Origin: Bacteroidales bacterium
GTDB lineage: Bacteria; Bacteroidota; Bacteroidia; Bacteroidales; Tenuifilaceae
DNA length: 63,879 nt
Direction of reading: 5' to 3'
NCBI GenBank assembly: GCA_028680705.1
Contig: JAQUJY010000006.1
Location: 1 to 63,879 of the forward strand
The position numbers and the translations under genes were made by a program. The notes beneath the pieces are model-generated. The model worked only from the letters and a program-made list of their open reading frames with translations, searched no databases and was not told the DNA's origin. Within the stretch, counting starts at the first letter, position 1. Each line of letters starts with the position of its first letter. Shown piece after piece: positions 61,557 to 63,879 of the stretch.

Positions 61557-63879
61557 ATGGTTAAAACATTCCAACTTCTAGTGGCAATAGGCTTCTCAAT
61601 GCTACTTAGTTCTGCAATAAGTGCGCAAGACGCCGAACAATGGATTCGCTACTCGGCAATATCGCCCGATGGCAGTAAAATAGCATTTACTTTTAAGGGA
61701 AATATCTATACCGTTGATGCCAACGGAGGCAATGCCAAGCAAATTACCTACCATCAGGAGCACGATTTTATGCCCGTTTGGAATAACGACGGCACCAAAA
61801 TTAGCTTTGCCTCAAACCGTTTTGGCGATTTTGATGTTTTCATAATCGATGCCATAGGTGGCGAGCCCATAAGGTTAACCTACCACTCGGCCAACGAGTA
61901 CCCTTACGCTTTTAGTCACGATAATTCGCAGGTAATATTTGGTGCGCAACGCCTTGACGACGTAAACCATAGGCAATACCCAACAGGCTCACAGCCCGAG
62001 GTGTACACTGTGCCAGTTAGTGGAGGCCGAATTGACCAGCTTTGGACAATTCCTGCAGAATTGGTTAGCGTTAGCAGCGATGGCAAAACTATGGTTTATC
62101 AGGATAAAAAAGGGGGCGAAAATGAATGGCGCAAGCATCATACATCGGCAATTACGCGTGATATTTGGGCTTACGATGTTGTGAGTAATCAGCATAAAAT
62201 GATTACTTCGTATGAAGGAGAAGATAGAAACCCCGTTTTTTCAAGCGACAACAAGAGCATTTTCTACCTTAGCGAGCAAAACGGTACCTTTAATGTGCAT
62301 AAGCTAAGCCTTAACAACCCAAGCAAAGTTGAACAAGTAACAAGTTTCGAGTTTCATCCCGTACGGTTTCTCTCCATCAGCAATAACGAAACCCTATGCT
62401 ATACGCACCACGGAGACCTATACACGCAAAAACAGGGAGCTGAGCCACAAAAAATTGATGTAAAAATTCAAAGCGGGTCGCTTATCAACAACGAACAGAT
62501 TCTTCCAATAACCGGAAATATTAGCGAAATGGCCATATCACCCAATGGCAAAGAGGTTGCATTTATTGCCAGAGGCGAAGTTTTTGTATCATCGGTTGAA
62601 GGAAAATTCACAAAACGAATTACTAACACAACCGAACAAGAAAAGTTTATCAGCTTTTCACCCGATGGTAAATCGATACTATATGCCAGCCAGCGTAACT
62701 CTGTGTGGGGAATTTACAAAACAACCAAGGCCATAAACGAAGAACCATTTTTCTTCGCCTCCACCCTATTAACCGAGGAAAAAGTAATTGACAACAACAA
62801 CGACAACTATCAACCCAAAATTTCCCCAGACGGTAAGGAGATTGCTTTTATTGAGAACCGACGCTCGCTAAAAATATATAATATTGAAAGCAAGCAGATA
62901 CGCGAAATTCTTGGCTCCGACGAACTGTTTTACATGCGCGATGGCGACCAGCAGTTTGATTGGAGTCCCGATAGCCAATGGTTACTTACAGGATATTCGC
63001 CCAACCTTGGGGTAAGTGAGGTTGTTTTAATTGATGTGAACGGCAAAAAAGAGATGGTAAACCTAACCGAAAGTGGCTTTGGCGACTATTCGGCTAAATG
63101 GGTTAACGGAGGGAAACAAATTTTATGGTTTAGCGATAGGCACGGGTTACGTGGACTTGCAACCAGCAGTTCGCGACAACTCGACGTGTACTCTCTTTTC
63201 TTTACCCGCGACGGTTGGGATAAGTTTAGCATGACCGAAGATGATTACAAACTCTGGAAAGAGATAGAGAAACTCGACAAAGATAAAAACAAGGATAAAG
63301 ACAAAGATTCAGACAAGAAATCGAAGAAGAAAAATAAAGGTGAGGAAGAGAAGGATAAAGTAGACTCGACTCAGGTAAAAATTGACTGGGACGGCCTTAA
63401 GGACAGGAAGAAACGCCTAACAATTCACTCTTCGAGCCTCTCGGATGCGGTACTCTCAAAAGATGGAGAAACCCTATACTACCTTGCCCGATTCGAAAAA
63501 GGATTAAACCTTTGGAGCACCAACCTTCGCACCAATGAAACCAAGATGATTATTCCACTCGATAACCGGTCGGCAAGTCTTGAGTGGAGCAAAGATATGA
63601 GCACTCTCTTTATGCTATCAAACGGCACAATATCTACCATCGACCTCAGTTCAAAAGCAACCAAGCCCGTTAGTATAAGCGGTGAGGTTTCAATAAACCT
63701 TGATGAGGAACGACAGCTAATGTTTGACCATGTTTGGAAGCGCAACAAAGCAATGTTCTATATATCAGATTACCACGGAGCGCCTTGGGACAAACTTCGC
63801 GAAGAGTATGAGCCAAAATTACCTCTTTTAGGTAACGATTTTGAGCTTACCGAATTGCTATCGGAAATGCTTGGCGAAC
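61557..63879 (+). CDS. Tricorn-like TolB/PD40-propeller S41 protease, 5' part
   Basis: An exported protein, cut by the window edge after 774 codons. Signal peptide ~1-23 (ending near SSAISAQ). Beta-propeller repeats of the TolB/WD40-like PD40 type follow: SPDGSKIAFTFKGNIYTVD, FMPVWNNDGTKISFAS, SFSPDGKSILYASQRN, and more. A Lys/Asp-rich linker (~575-605, DKDKNKDKDKDSDKKSKKKN) splits two propellers, as in tricorn protease. The PDZ and serine-protease (S41) domains would lie beyond the edge. It is probably a periplasmic peptidase that degrades peptides. Confidence 0.85.
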   Translation, partial: MVKTFQLLVAIGFSMLLSSAISAQDAEQWIRYSAISPDGSKIAFTFKGNIYTVDANGGNAKQITYHQEHDFMPVWNNDGTKISFASNRFGDFDVFIIDAIGGEPIRLTYHSANEYPYAFSHDNSQVIFGAQRLDDVNHRQYPTGSQPEVYTVPVSGGRIDQLWTIPAELVSVSSDGKTMVYQDKKGGENEWRKHHTSAITRDIWAYDVVSNQHKMITSYEGEDRNPVFSSDNKSIFYLSEQNGTFNVHKLSLNNPSKVEQVTSFEFHPVRFLSISNNETLCYTHHGDLYTQKQGAEPQKIDVKIQSGSLINNEQILPITGNISEMAISPNGKEVAFIARGEVFVSSVEGKFTKRITNTTEQEKFISFSPDGKSILYASQRNSVWGIYKTTKAINEEPFFFASTLLTEEKVIDNNNDNYQPKISPDGKEIAFIENRRSLKIYNIESKQIREILGSDELFYMRDGDQQFDWSPDSQWLLTGYSPNLGVSEVVLIDVNGKKEMVNLTESGFGDYSAKWVNGGKQILWFSDRHGLRGLATSSSRQLDVYSLFFTRDGWDKFSMTEDDYKLWKEIEKLDKDKNKDKDKDSDKKSKKKNKGEEEKDKVDSTQVKIDWDGLKDRKKRLTIHSSSLSDAVLSKDGETLYYLARFEKGLNLWSTNLRTNETKMIIPLDNRSASLEWSKDMSTLFMLSNGTISTIDLSSKATKPVSISGEVSINLDEERQLMFDHVWKRNKAMFYISDYHGAPWDKLREEYEPKLPLLGNDFELTELLSEMLGE

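Noticed and set aside
63283..63370. Lys/Asp/Ser-rich repeat as a tandem repeat or frameshift
   Set aside because: It reads through in frame inside the tricorn-like protein and is a typical charged linker between propellers.
1..63879. CRISPR arrays, tRNAs, rRNAs, insertion sequences, prophage
   Set aside because: By eye I found no spaced direct repeats, tRNA T-loop context in a spacer, transposase or phage gene. A formal tRNA and repeat scan was not possible.

Overview
The window comes from a Bacteroidota chromosome, most likely an anaerobic or microaerophilic member of the Bacteroidales or a related order. The evidence is a SusC/SusD pair with a SusE/F-like lipoprotein, a type IX secretion (T9SS) C-terminal domain on an amylase, several DUF families typical of the phylum, AT-rich spacers with TAnnTTTG -7 boxes and few Shine-Dalgarno sequences, and the fused GNAT-nitrilase and GH3-beta-lactamase proteins common in this phylum. 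About 45 protein genes are supported. I found no rRNA, tRNA, CRISPR array, insertion sequence or prophage.

Layout. 1-3.1 kb: the 3' part of an RND efflux pump with a PII-like small protein behind it, closed by a strong terminator. 3.1-15.9 kb: a MATE transporter, then a + strand run with a NagZ-like/beta-lactamase fusion, a GNAT-nitrilase fusion, pyruvate kinase, a TPR protein, an M1 aminopeptidase lipoprotein and an FGE/SUMF1-like protein. 16.0-23.0 kb: a DUF4476 protein, an orphan MacB-like permease with a decayed metallophosphoesterase remnant behind it, then a LuxC-type acyl-CoA reductase, a pRiA4b ORF-3-like protein, MiaA and a SEC-C/DUF1186 protein.

23.0-43.5 kb is a malto-oligosaccharide/starch utilisation locus around a LacI regulator. 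The - strand arm encodes an MFS maltose-type transporter, a GH65 maltose phosphorylase, DUF202, class II fructose-bisphosphate aldolase, a SusA-like neopullulanase and a lipoprotein alpha-amylase. The + strand arm encodes SusC, SusD, a SusE/F-like lipoprotein and a T9SS-exported alpha-amylase. Together they would cut starch outside the cell, import the oligosaccharides, hydrolyse them in the periplasm, take up maltose and phosphorolyse it to glucose and beta-glucose-1-phosphate, with aldolase feeding glycolysis.

43.6-51.2 kb: a PagL-like deacylase and a DUF2807 lipoprotein converge on a - strand cluster (TPR, phosphosulfolactate synthase, DUF368 undecaprenyl-phosphate translocase family, an unknown membrane protein, DUF3108, DUF6263). 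51.4-54.2 kb: a DHODH-like protein without the catalytic motif, RibF and the redox repressor Rex.

54.7-58.1 kb is the most interesting part. A thioredoxin-like [2Fe-2S] protein, a [FeFe]-hydrogenase-like protein with a PAS domain and altered H-cluster motifs, and a SpoIIE/PP2C phosphatase with an extra C-terminal domain form one operon divergent from rex. It looks like an H2- or redox-sensing phosphosignalling module. 58.3-60.1 kb is a compact peroxide-defence cluster (Fur/PerR-type regulator, archaeal-type Prx6 peroxiredoxin, Dps) with a 7-1-7 palindrome upstream. The window ends with CorA and the 5' part of a tricorn-like periplasmic protease.
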